Part shown: one piece after another, positions 1 through 7,431 of the stretch
Layout: the number at the start of each line of letters is the position of its first letter
Position numbering within the stretch: the first letter of the stretch is position 1
Origin: Vibrio alfacsensis
Lineage (GTDB): Bacteria > Pseudomonadota > Gammaproteobacteria > Enterobacterales > Vibrionaceae
Assembly: GCF_003544875.1 (NCBI RefSeq)
Contig: NZ_CP032094.1
Coordinates: 310,001 to 374,000 of the forward strand
Length of the DNA stretch: 64,000 nucleotides
Direction: 5' to 3'
The notes under the pieces: generated by a model
What the model saw: the letters and a program-made list of their open reading frames with translations, nothing else
Database searches by the model: none
Told to the model about the DNA's origin: nothing
Program-made: the position numbers and the translations under genes

Positions 1-1293
1 GTCAACACGCCGGGATACAGTCGTCAGCAAGCGCTGATGGCGTCGGTTGGCGGTAGTGTATCTAACTCATTAAGTGCCGGAAATGGTGTCGAAGTGACGA
101 GCATACGTCGAGTTACAGACCAATATTTGGTTAAGCAAACATGGTCAACGAACAGTGCTACATCTTATGCTTCGAGTTATACCGTGGCGATGAGCCAACT
201 AGAAAATACGCTAGGTGCTGATGGCTTTAGTATTTCTGCGGGCTTAGATTCATTTCATGCCGCTCTTAACGACGCAACCGTTAAACCAGATTCTGTTCCA
301 TTTCGTCAGCAAATCATCGCAGAGGCAGAGGCATTAGCTCGTCGCTTCAACACGCTTAATGAGTCATTACATAACCAACACAAAGACATGAGTGACCAGC
401 GCACCGCGACGTTGGCGAGTGCGAACAGTCTGATGGCGAACATCGCTCAGGTGAACAAGCAGATCGTTGAAATGCAAGGCAGTGGCGGAAACCCAGCACA
501 GCTGATGGACTCTCGTGATGCGTTGGTCGGAGAATTATCAAAAATTGTTGAAATTAAAACCACAGATCAGCCAGATGGAAGCCTGCAAGTGACACTTGCT
601 TCCGGTCAGCCGCTGGTTATGGGGGCTGATTACGGAAAGCTGACGGCCACTCCAGATGTCAATGATCCTTACTTGGCAGAACTGAATGTCGAGTTTGCTA
701 ATCAAGAATTTGCGGTTGAACAATCTGTTGGTGGTCAATTAGGTGCAATTAATGATTATCAAACGGACGTTTTGAAGAAAAACCAATTCGCATTGGATGA
801 CATGGCAAAAGCACTTGCTGATGAATATAACGACGTATTATCTACAGGCAAGGATCTCAATGGTAACCCGGGCAAACCACTATTTAGTTATGATCCTGCG
901 AACCCGGCGTCTAGCCTCACTATCACTGATATCGATGCTGAGGAGTTGGCATTTTCAAGTGATGGTACACCGGGTAATGCGGATGTACTTAATGATTTGA
1001 TCGCATTGAGCAACAAGCCCGTTGCCATTACAGGCTATGGTTCCTTAAGCCTTAATGATGCCTTTACCGCCATGGTCGGTGATGCCGCCGTTAAGTCTCG
1101 CCAAGCCGCTTCTGATTACGAAGCCAAAGCCGCCATGAACCACCAAGCTCATGCTGCTCGCGACAATGTGAGTTCAGTGAATAGTGATGAAGAGGCGGCG
1201 AACTTAATGACGTTTGCGAACGCTCACAATGCGAATATGAAAGTGATTAGTACGGCTAATCAACTGTTTGACTCCGTTTTACAATTGTTCTAA
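1..1293 (+). CDS. flgK: Lateral flagellar hook-associated protein 1 (FlgK), 5'-truncated by window edge
   Basis: The reading frame is open from base 1 and begins with a VNTPGYSRQ stretch, the conserved N-terminal D0 motif of FlgK, so only the first few dozen residues are missing. About 430 residues are present, ending in the helical C-terminal D0 segment with the NANMKVISTANQLFDSVL pattern of FlgK. FlgK forms the first hook-filament junction layer and is exported by the flagellar type III apparatus. It lies 12 bases before flgL in the same direction, the usual flgK-flgL order. Assignment to the lateral rather than polar system is inferred from the laf genes 12 kb downstream and from the separate lateral machinery in this window. 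The internal ATG at 37 is not the true start. Confidence 0.93.
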   Translation, partial: VNTPGYSRQQALMASVGGSVSNSLSAGNGVEVTSIRRVTDQYLVKQTWSTNSATSYASSYTVAMSQLENTLGADGFSISAGLDSFHAALNDATVKPDSVPFRQQIIAEAEALARRFNTLNESLHNQHKDMSDQRTATLASANSLMANIAQVNKQIVEMQGSGGNPAQLMDSRDALVGELSKIVEIKTTDQPDGSLQVTLASGQPLVMGADYGKLTATPDVNDPYLAELNVEFANQEFAVEQSVGGQLGAINDYQTDVLKKNQFALDDMAKALADEYNDVLSTGKDLNGNPGKPLFSYDPANPASSLTITDIDAEELAFSSDGTPGNADVLNDLIALSNKPVAITGYGSLSLNDAFTAMVGDAAVKSRQAASDYEAKAAMNHQAHAARDNVSSVNSDEEAANLMTFANAHNANMKVISTANQLFDSVLQLF

Positions 1294-1305
1294 TAGGAAC
1301 TACAG

Positions 1306-2205
1306 ATGCGTATTAGTGATAACCAATTTAGCCATATGATGCTTCAAAGCCTGCAAAGCAACAACGCAGGTCTTGGTTTAGTCATGCACCAAATGTCCAC
1401 AGGTGAGCGACTAACAAAACTGTCTGACGATCCAATGGCGTCAATTAAATTACTTAACCTAGAGCGCGAAACTAGTGCGTTAGGTCAATACCAAAACAAT
1501 ATTGCCAATTTAAAAACCACACTATCTCAGCAAGAAGTTCACTTAGATGCGGTCAATGAAAGTTTAAAAAGCATGCGAGACTTGGTGCTCTGGGGGGCAA
1601 ATGAGACCCTAACTGATGAAGATCGTACAGGGATGATTACTGAGCTAAAAAGTTACCGCGATTCGATTGAGTCGTCTTTCAATACGCAAGATCAGGAAGG
1701 GCACTACATCTTCTCTGGAACGCTTACTACTACGCCAGCCATTAATAGCTCAACAGGGAATTACGTCATTGATGGTAACAGTGATAAGAGAGTGGTGACG
1801 GTAGCAAAAGGCGTGACTATGGAAGCGAACATGACCGCGCAAGATATCTTGGAGCTGGGCGGCGGTGATAATGTACTTAATCAAATTGATGCTCTAATTG
1901 CAGAATTTGAGAATCCGAGTCCAAATTTTCAAGCTGAAGTAGGGGCTAGCCTAGAAGCCATCGATGCTACAATGGCAAACGTGCTAGGGGCGATGACCGA
2001 AATCGGTGGACGCCACAATAACCTAGATTTGATGGATAGTTCGCACAGCGAAAACCAACTGTTTGTTGATAAAGTGACAGGCGATCTATCAGCGCTGGAT
2101 TATGGTGAAGCTTCTGTACGTTTGAGTGATTACATGGCGGCATTACAAGCCACCCAAGCGAGTTACGTAAAGATCAACGATCTTAATTTATTTGATCGTA
2201 TTTAA
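1306..2205 (+). CDS. flgL: Lateral flagellar hook-associated protein 3 (FlgL)
   Basis: A 299-residue protein of normal FlgL size. The N-terminus (MRISDNQFSHMMLQSLQ) and the C-terminus (ending VKINDLNLFDRI) match the paired D0/D1 helices of the flagellin/FlgL family, and the ERLTKLSDDPMAS motif is the conserved flagellin-like N-terminal block. FlgL is the second junction protein, between FlgK and the flagellin filament, and is secreted through the flagellar export gate. The start at 1306 has an AGGAAC ribosome site (1276-1281 region, a few bases upstream of the ATG). It is co-directional with flgK and with the unknown flagellin-like gene 12 bases downstream, so these three look like the tail of one operon. 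Confidence 0.93.
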   Translation: MRISDNQFSHMMLQSLQSNNAGLGLVMHQMSTGERLTKLSDDPMASIKLLNLERETSALGQYQNNIANLKTTLSQQEVHLDAVNESLKSMRDLVLWGANETLTDEDRTGMITELKSYRDSIESSFNTQDQEGHYIFSGTLTTTPAINSSTGNYVIDGNSDKRVVTVAKGVTMEANMTAQDILELGGGDNVLNQIDALIAEFENPSPNFQAEVGASLEAIDATMANVLGAMTEIGGRHNNLDLMDSSHSENQLFVDKVTGDLSALDYGEASVRLSDYMAALQATQASYVKINDLNLFDRI

Positions 2206-2217
2206 GGAACACCCCAC

Positions 2218-3261
2218 ATGGTAATGAGTGCAGTAGAGGTTAGACCCCATAGCATACGACTTGGGGGGCAAGAACAAGCCTCTATCATGCCAACCCGATC
2301 AGCAGATTCAAGTGCTGCGATCACGCCACGTCCGGTTACTGTTTTGGCTGATGCAGCAACATCAGCCTATTCAGTTTCTGGCATTCAACTCATGCATGGG
2401 CAGCAGCAAGCAACGGCAGTCCAAATTGCTTCTAAATCCTTACAAGTCATAGGAAAAGAGCTGACTCTTATAAAGCGAGGCTTGTCTCAGGCTCTTCACC
2501 AAGGTGTGCAAAACGTTCCTGGCTTACAAGATTCACTCGTACGCTCGAAGAGTAGTATTCAGCAAGTTGTTGAGCAAGCGAGTTTTGATGGTAACAAAGT
2601 CATCGATAATGAACTGCATCTTAAACTTGATAAAGCAAACATACGTCGATTTTCTATTCCGGGTTTGAATGTTCATCGTTTGAGCGAGAGAGCTGAGCAA
2701 ATTCGTTTGGACTTTCCTCAAGGACAGTCGGTGATGATTCAGTTTGATGGCTTAGCGGATGGTGAGCGCACCGTTAAGATGCTTGACCGAAGTGTGATCG
2801 GATTAGGAATGCGAGCGTCACTCGGTGAAGATGGGTCGATTTTATTTGAAGCATCAGAGACGGCCTACCGTCAAATGCAACAAAAAGTACTGGTCACGGG
2901 GGAGGGACATCGATTCCCAGCAGGCCAGCCGAATGTGCTCAGTTTGAAAGCAGAACCCGATGGTATTGCCGAGTTAAGTTTTGATCTCGGTTCGCGTGAC
3001 GGCATTAAGCAATCTATTGCGAAAGTGAATCAACATTTAGGGCAAGTTCAAACGAGTCTAGAGCAGGCGAAAGACTTTCACAGTGAGTTGGGTGTCCAGA
3101 TGCAATCTGTTCATAATAGCTCTCGTCAGCTTTCTGTTGGTGCTGTTAACGCAAAGTTAAACAGTTTTATAGAGAGTTCTTCTCAATTTACGTCAACGTT
3201 TCAAGCCTTAAATGCTCAGGCGAATGTTCGTCGACATACCGTGGTGGCATTGTTGAATTGA
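2218..3261 (+). CDS. Flagellin-like protein of unknown function, downstream of lateral flgL
   Basis: A 347-residue protein that I do not recognise as a named flagellar component. It starts 12 bases after flgL with a good AAGGA site, so it belongs to the flgKL operon. Residues about 55-125 and 260-345 are predicted long helices, and the phrase SFDGNKVIDNELHL resembles the flagellin 'FNG..LL' turn that follows the N-terminal helices; the middle is beta-rich. This helix-core-helix layout is that of flagellins and hook-associated proteins. I infer an exported axial or junction protein, or a cap-associated factor, specific to the lateral system. No signal peptide or membrane segment is visible. 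It has no start/stop damage. A function beyond flagellar association is not supported by the sequence. Confidence 0.7.
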   Translation: MVMSAVEVRPHSIRLGGQEQASIMPTRSADSSAAITPRPVTVLADAATSAYSVSGIQLMHGQQQATAVQIASKSLQVIGKELTLIKRGLSQALHQGVQNVPGLQDSLVRSKSSIQQVVEQASFDGNKVIDNELHLKLDKANIRRFSIPGLNVHRLSERAEQIRLDFPQGQSVMIQFDGLADGERTVKMLDRSVIGLGMRASLGEDGSILFEASETAYRQMQQKVLVTGEGHRFPAGQPNVLSLKAEPDGIAELSFDLGSRDGIKQSIAKVNQHLGQVQTSLEQAKDFHSELGVQMQSVHNSSRQLSVGAVNAKLNSFIESSSQFTSTFQALNAQANVRRHTVVALLN

Positions 3262-3338
3262 TAGCTTGAAGCCAGGTCTCTTTGACGAAATTTGTACTTG
3301 TGGGACCTATTCATCCCAAAAGTTAGTGAAGCTCCGGA

Positions 3339-4067
3339 ATGAAAAATAGAAATATCATACAGAAAACTAATAACGCCGGAAAATTTGTGGCGCTCATCCT
3401 CGCTAGAGGCGGTTCAAAAGGTTTACCGAGAAAGAATATTCTCCCCCTTAATGGAAAACCAGTTATCAGTTGGACAATAGAGGCTGCCCTGCAGTGCCCT
3501 CAAGTGGGGCGCGTATTTGTGTCAACAGATGATAGCGAAATCGCAACAACTAGCATCAGTTTAGGTGCTGAGATTATAGATAGGCCTCCAGCGTTAGCTT
3601 TAGACACTTCTAGTAGTATTGATGCTCTTTCACATGCGATTGATTGGTTAGAGCTTAACAATATTCAGAGTGAGTATCTTGTGTTGTTACAGCCAACCTC
3701 CCCATTACGTAACGCAGTTCATTTACAAGAATCATTGCATCTCTATACAGTTAAGAATGCTGATCTTGTGATCAGTGTGTTTGAGCCATCCCATACCCCA
3801 ATAAAGTCGTATATAGAAAGGGAAGATGGTTCATTAGCCGGCCTTTATAGCGATGATGCTCCCTATACCAGGAGGCAAGATTTACCTCGAGCTTTTCAGC
3901 CGAATGGTGCAATTTATGCCTTTTCAAAAAATGCATTTAAATTAAATAACCGATTTCCCCAAAGTAATGTTTACCCATATTTGATGTCAGAGTGCGACTC
4001 ATTAGATATCGACACATTGGATGATTTATTAGCGGTGGAAAAAGTAATGATGGAATTATCAAGATGA
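3339..4067 (+). CDS. neuA: CMP-nonulosonate (sialic/legionaminic acid) cytidylyltransferase, NeuA-like
   Basis: A 242-residue intact enzyme of the acylneuraminate cytidylyltransferase family. The N-terminal nucleotide-binding motif ILARGGSKGLPRKNI (about residues 20-34) is diagnostic. QPTSPLR and a Asp-rich SLDIDTLDD motif near the C-terminus are also conserved in the family. The enzyme activates a nine-carbon nonulosonic acid with CTP to give the CMP-sugar donor. Whether the substrate is sialic, legionaminic or a related acid cannot be told from sequence. The stop overlaps the start of the neuB-like gene (ATGA at 4064), so they are co-translated. It is the only undamaged biosynthetic gene in this sugar cluster. 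Neighbouring flagellar genes and the Maf-type transferase suggest flagellin glycosylation. Confidence 0.85.
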   Translation: MKNRNIIQKTNNAGKFVALILARGGSKGLPRKNILPLNGKPVISWTIEAALQCPQVGRVFVSTDDSEIATTSISLGAEIIDRPPALALDTSSSIDALSHAIDWLELNNIQSEYLVLLQPTSPLRNAVHLQESLHLYTVKNADLVISVFEPSHTPIKSYIEREDGSLAGLYSDDAPYTRRQDLPRAFQPNGAIYAFSKNAFKLNNRFPQSNVYPYLMSECDSLDIDTLDDLLAVEKVMMELSR

Positions 4068-5103
4068 CAAATCCAGTATTTGAAATATGTAATCGTAAAA
4101 TTGGATTAGACTATGACCCACTAGTCATTGCTGAAATAGGCATTAACCACGAGGATCTTTGACCGTTGCTTTTGAAATGGTTGATGCTGCAATTCAAAGT
4201 GGAGCAGAGGTCATCAAGCATCAGACTCACGTAGTCGATGATGAAATGAGTCATGAAGCTAAAAGTGTCGTTCCTGGAAATTCAGATGCTTCTATTTATC
4301 AAATAATGGAACGCTGTGCACTATCAGAAAAGGATGAAATTAAGCTACAGGAGTATGTAGAATCTAAAGGCGCAATTTTCATTAGCACGCCATTCTCTCG
4401 TGCAGCGGCTTTGCGTTTAGAACGCATGAATGTACCTGCATATAAAATTGGTTCTGGCGAGTGTAATAATTATCCTTTACTTGAGCTGATCGCAAGTTTT
4501 GGTAAACCAATAATTCTTAGCACAGGCATGAATGATATATCTTCTGTTGAGAAAGCCGTGAATATTTTCCGTAAACATGAAACTCCTTTTTGCTTGCTGC
4601 ATACGACTAACTTATATCCGACACCTGACCATTTAATTCGCTTCGGTGCTATGGAAGCGCTCCAAGCAGCATTTCCTGATGCAGTTGTTGGTCTTTCTGA
4701 CCATAGTATTGACAATTTAGCTTGCCTAGGAGCAGTTGCCTCTGGAGCGTCAGTCCTCGAGCGCCACTTTACCGATAGAAAAAGTCGACCTGGTCCGGAT
4801 ATCGCCTGCTCTATGGATCCTAAAGAATGTGCAGAGTTGATTGTACAATCAAAGCGGATGGCAAAGATGCGTGGTGGCAAAAAAGAAGCTGCAAAAGAAG
4901 AGCAAGTTACCATTGATTTTGCTTACGCGAGTGTTGTGACTATTGCCGAGATCAAGAAAGGTGAAAAACTGACCACTGAAAATATTTGGGTTAAGCGTCC
5001 AGGAACGGGTGATTTCCTTGCAGAGAAGTATGAATCATTGCTGGGTAAAGTTGCCAAAGAGGATATCTTAGCTGATATTCAACTGAAGATGGAACATATT
5101 TAG
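4064..5103 (+). pseudogene. neuB: NeuB-like N-acetylneuraminate/legionaminate synthase, broken by one indel
   Basis: Starts at ATG 4064, overlapping the neuA stop. The first 28 codons give [12 protein letters not shown], the hallmark N-terminal motif of NeuB synthases, then run into a stop at 4159. The remaining 314 codons (from 4159) continue the NeuB barrel with [16 protein letters not shown] and a C-terminal antifreeze-like SAF domain (about the last 60 residues). One missing base near 4153-4156 (a G in the GAGG run) would restore a continuous protein of about 346 residues, the normal family length. NeuB condenses phosphoenolpyruvate with a six-carbon amino sugar to make nonulosonic acid. 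As read, the gene is frameshifted; it may be a sequencing error or a recent mutation, because both halves are otherwise perfect. Confidence 0.85.
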
Positions 5104-5107
5104 TTTC

Positions 5108-6183
5108 ATGAGAAAAATATTATTTTTAACAGGAACCCGTGCCGATTTTGGTAAATTAAAGAGCTTAATTAAAAGGTTGAAGATCATGCGCAATTTGAAT
5201 CGCATATTTTTATAACTGGCATGCATATGATGGCAAAATATGGTATGACAGCAAATGAAGTAGAAAAGCAGGGTTCAAATCACTTTATAAGTACATCAAT
5301 CAGAATGGTCACGATTCAATGGATATTGTATTGTCAAAAACCATTCAAGGTCTTTCAGATTATGTTCAGGATCTAAAACCGGATATGATTGTGGTACATG
5401 GTGACCGCGTAGAAGCTTTAGCTGGGGCAATTGTAGGATCTTTGAATAATATATTGGTCGCTCATATTGAAGGTGGTGAAGTTTCAGGAACGATTGATGA
5501 ACTCATTCGTCATTCAGTATCAAAGATGTCACATCTTCATTTTGTATCGAATGACTTTGCTAGGAAACGACTGATTCAGCTTGGTGAATGTGAATCAAGT
5601 ATATTTGTAATTGGTTCACCTGATTTGGATATAATGAAGTCAAAAGAATTGCCAAGTTTATTGGACGTTAAAGATAGGTATGATATCGATTTTGATAAAT
5701 ACTCTATTTTAATGTATCACCCAGTTACGACCGCATTAAATGAACTTGGAGAAAATATTCATGAAGTTGTATCTGGAGTTATAGATAGCGGTTAAACTAC
5801 GTTGTAATTTTCCCTAACAACGATCATGGTTCAAACGTTATAATTAATGAATATGAAAGGCTTAAAGGGAATCATAGATTTAAAATATACCCAAGTGTTC
5901 GGTTTGAATGTTTTCTAACATTGCTTAAAATGCAGATTTTATAATAGGAAACTCTAGTGGGAATTAGAGAGGCACCTTTTACGGAAAATTAACCATAAAC
6001 CTAGGCTCAAGGCAAAATAATCGTTCAAATGCACCATCAATAATTAATATTCCAGAGGATATGGATCTTATTGTGCAAGAGATTGAAAATAAAGAAAGTA
6101 AGATCTTTGAGAAAACGGTGGAATTTGGTAATGGAAAGAGTAACGAATTGTTCATTCAAGCTATAGAGAAAGAGTCTACTTGA
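5108..6183 (+). pseudogene. neuC: NeuC/LegG-like hydrolysing UDP-sugar 2-epimerase, multiple frameshifts
   Basis: From ATG 5108 the translation begins MRKILFLTGTRADFGKL, the N-terminal motif of hydrolysing UDP-N-acetylglucosamine 2-epimerases. The similarity then continues across changing frames: a GMHMMAKYG segment near 5220, an undamaged 158-codon central piece at 5319-5795 containing VVHGDR and HIEGGEVSG, then IIGNSS, GIREAP, and an end at 6181-6183. At least five frame changes are needed (near 5179, 5290, 5793, 5930-5960 and 5980-5995), each of one or two bases. NeuC-type enzymes supply ManNAc, and LegG its diacetamido analogue, for nonulosonate synthesis. So many lesions in 1.1 kb suggest real decay or a poor-quality stretch. 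As read it cannot make a functional enzyme. Confidence 0.8.
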
Positions 6184-6425
6184 TAATTAATAAGCAAAAG
6201 AGATTCATGGACATATAATTTCTCTTTTTGGGTTGGTTGTCAAATTTTTATTTGATGTTTTAGTAGGTTTTGTTCAAAATGAAGTTTGAAGAATAAATAG
6301 TTAGGGTACATGCGTACAGTATTATTTTTGATTGTTTATGTAAGTTCTATGAACACATAAAATCATGTACTTCGGATTAAATTAGTTGCTTTTATTTTAA
6401 TTTACATATGGAAATTTAGGTATTT
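6184..6425 (+). other. AT-rich intergenic stretch between neuC remnant and methyltransferase
   Basis: No open frame of useful length, hairpin or repeat is apparent. The strand is very AT-rich, like the rest of 5.1-6.4 kb, which fits horizontally acquired sugar genes. Confidence 0.4.
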
Positions 6426-7093
6426 ATGATTATTAGAGAGCTTTCATCTTCGATGGTTTGGGATTATGAGAATGGTTTTTATTGGTTTTCAAAACCTAAC
6501 CGGTTAAATAAAGCTTTAGCCCACTATGAGTTATATAAATTAATTCAGGGATCCCTGGGGCGATATTAGAGTTTGGCGTATATAAGTCAGCCTCTCTCAT
6601 TAGATGGGCCACATACCGACAGCTCTTGGAAAATGACTATTCCAGAAAGATTATTGGATTTGATGCGTTTGGAGCATTCCCTGAAGTTGGGCTTTCTGAG
6701 CAAAGCGATGTTGAATTTATTGATAGTTTTACTATGGCCGGTGGAGATGGCTTATCTTTGGGCGAATCGCAAGCGATATTGGAGCATAAAGGTTTTAAGA
6801 ATATTGAGTTAGTCGAAGGTAATGTTTTTGATTCAATACCCAAATACTTGTCTGATCGACCAGAAACTAGGGTAGCACTGCTGCATTTAGACATGGACGT
6901 TAAGGAGCCAACTGAATTTGCGCTAGAGATGTTGTACGATAGGGTTGTTCCAGGCGGACTTATCGTTGTTGATGATTACAACGCAGTAGAGGGGGCCACT
7001 TTGGCTGTAGACAGTTTTTTGAGCAAGAAGCGCCTTAAACTAGAAAAGTTGCCGTACTACAACGTTCCTGCGTTTATAAGAAAACCACTTTAG
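6426..7093 (+). pseudogene. TylF/MycF-family class I methyltransferase, single frameshift
   Basis: Reading from ATG 6426 (preceded by TTTAGGT) gives about 43 codons and then a stop. Removing the effect of one missing base near 6550 (GGATCCC instead of GGAATCCC) joins it to the rest, where the SAM-binding region LEFGVYKSASL, the acidic HLDMDVKEPTEF and the metal/acceptor motif VVDDYNAVEGAT appear. The restored protein is about 222 residues, typical of TylF-type O-methyltransferases, which use SAM and Mg2+ to methylate sugars. Its place in the nonulosonate cluster suggests methylation of a glycan on the flagellum or cell surface. The two parts are otherwise intact. The largest uninterrupted piece is 6626-7093. 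Confidence 0.75.
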
Positions 7094-7431
7094 CCGTTTT
7101 CCAAGTATTAGAATGTTCGGAATTAATTTAGGAAAGTGCTACCTTTCTGATCAGAGCGAATATTTTAACCTTAGAAGAAGATAGTTGCCCGCGTTTGTTC
7201 AATGGCGCTAAACCTATAGTTAAAGACAGTAGGAGGGAGCTCTCATACTCGTACTCATTTCTCTTGGTGTCAACTTATGCCTTAAGACTAGAATATAAGG
7301 CAATAAATTTTATAAATCGAATTTTTGAATTTTAATCGTAGAAGTTAGGTGGCGTTCATTACGATCAAACTTGTCACATTCAGTAAGTGGAATTTTGAAC
7401 GATGACTCGCCTAACATTTATTGTCGTTGCA
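7094..7431. other. Gene-free convergent gap with an imperfect inverted repeat
   Basis: About 340 bases between the convergent methyltransferase and DUF2339 genes. I see no gene. An imperfect inverted repeat with GTTAGG at 7344 and CCTAAC ending at 7415 flanks about 58 bases. Its orientation is wrong for an integron attC site. No clear T-tract terminator is present. Confidence 0.4.

Noticed and set aside
7344..7415. GTTAGG...CCTAAC pair as an integron attC site
   Set aside because: attC sites run RYYYAAC to GTTRRRY; here the order is reversed and the interior has no second pair of core sites. No integron cassette context is present.
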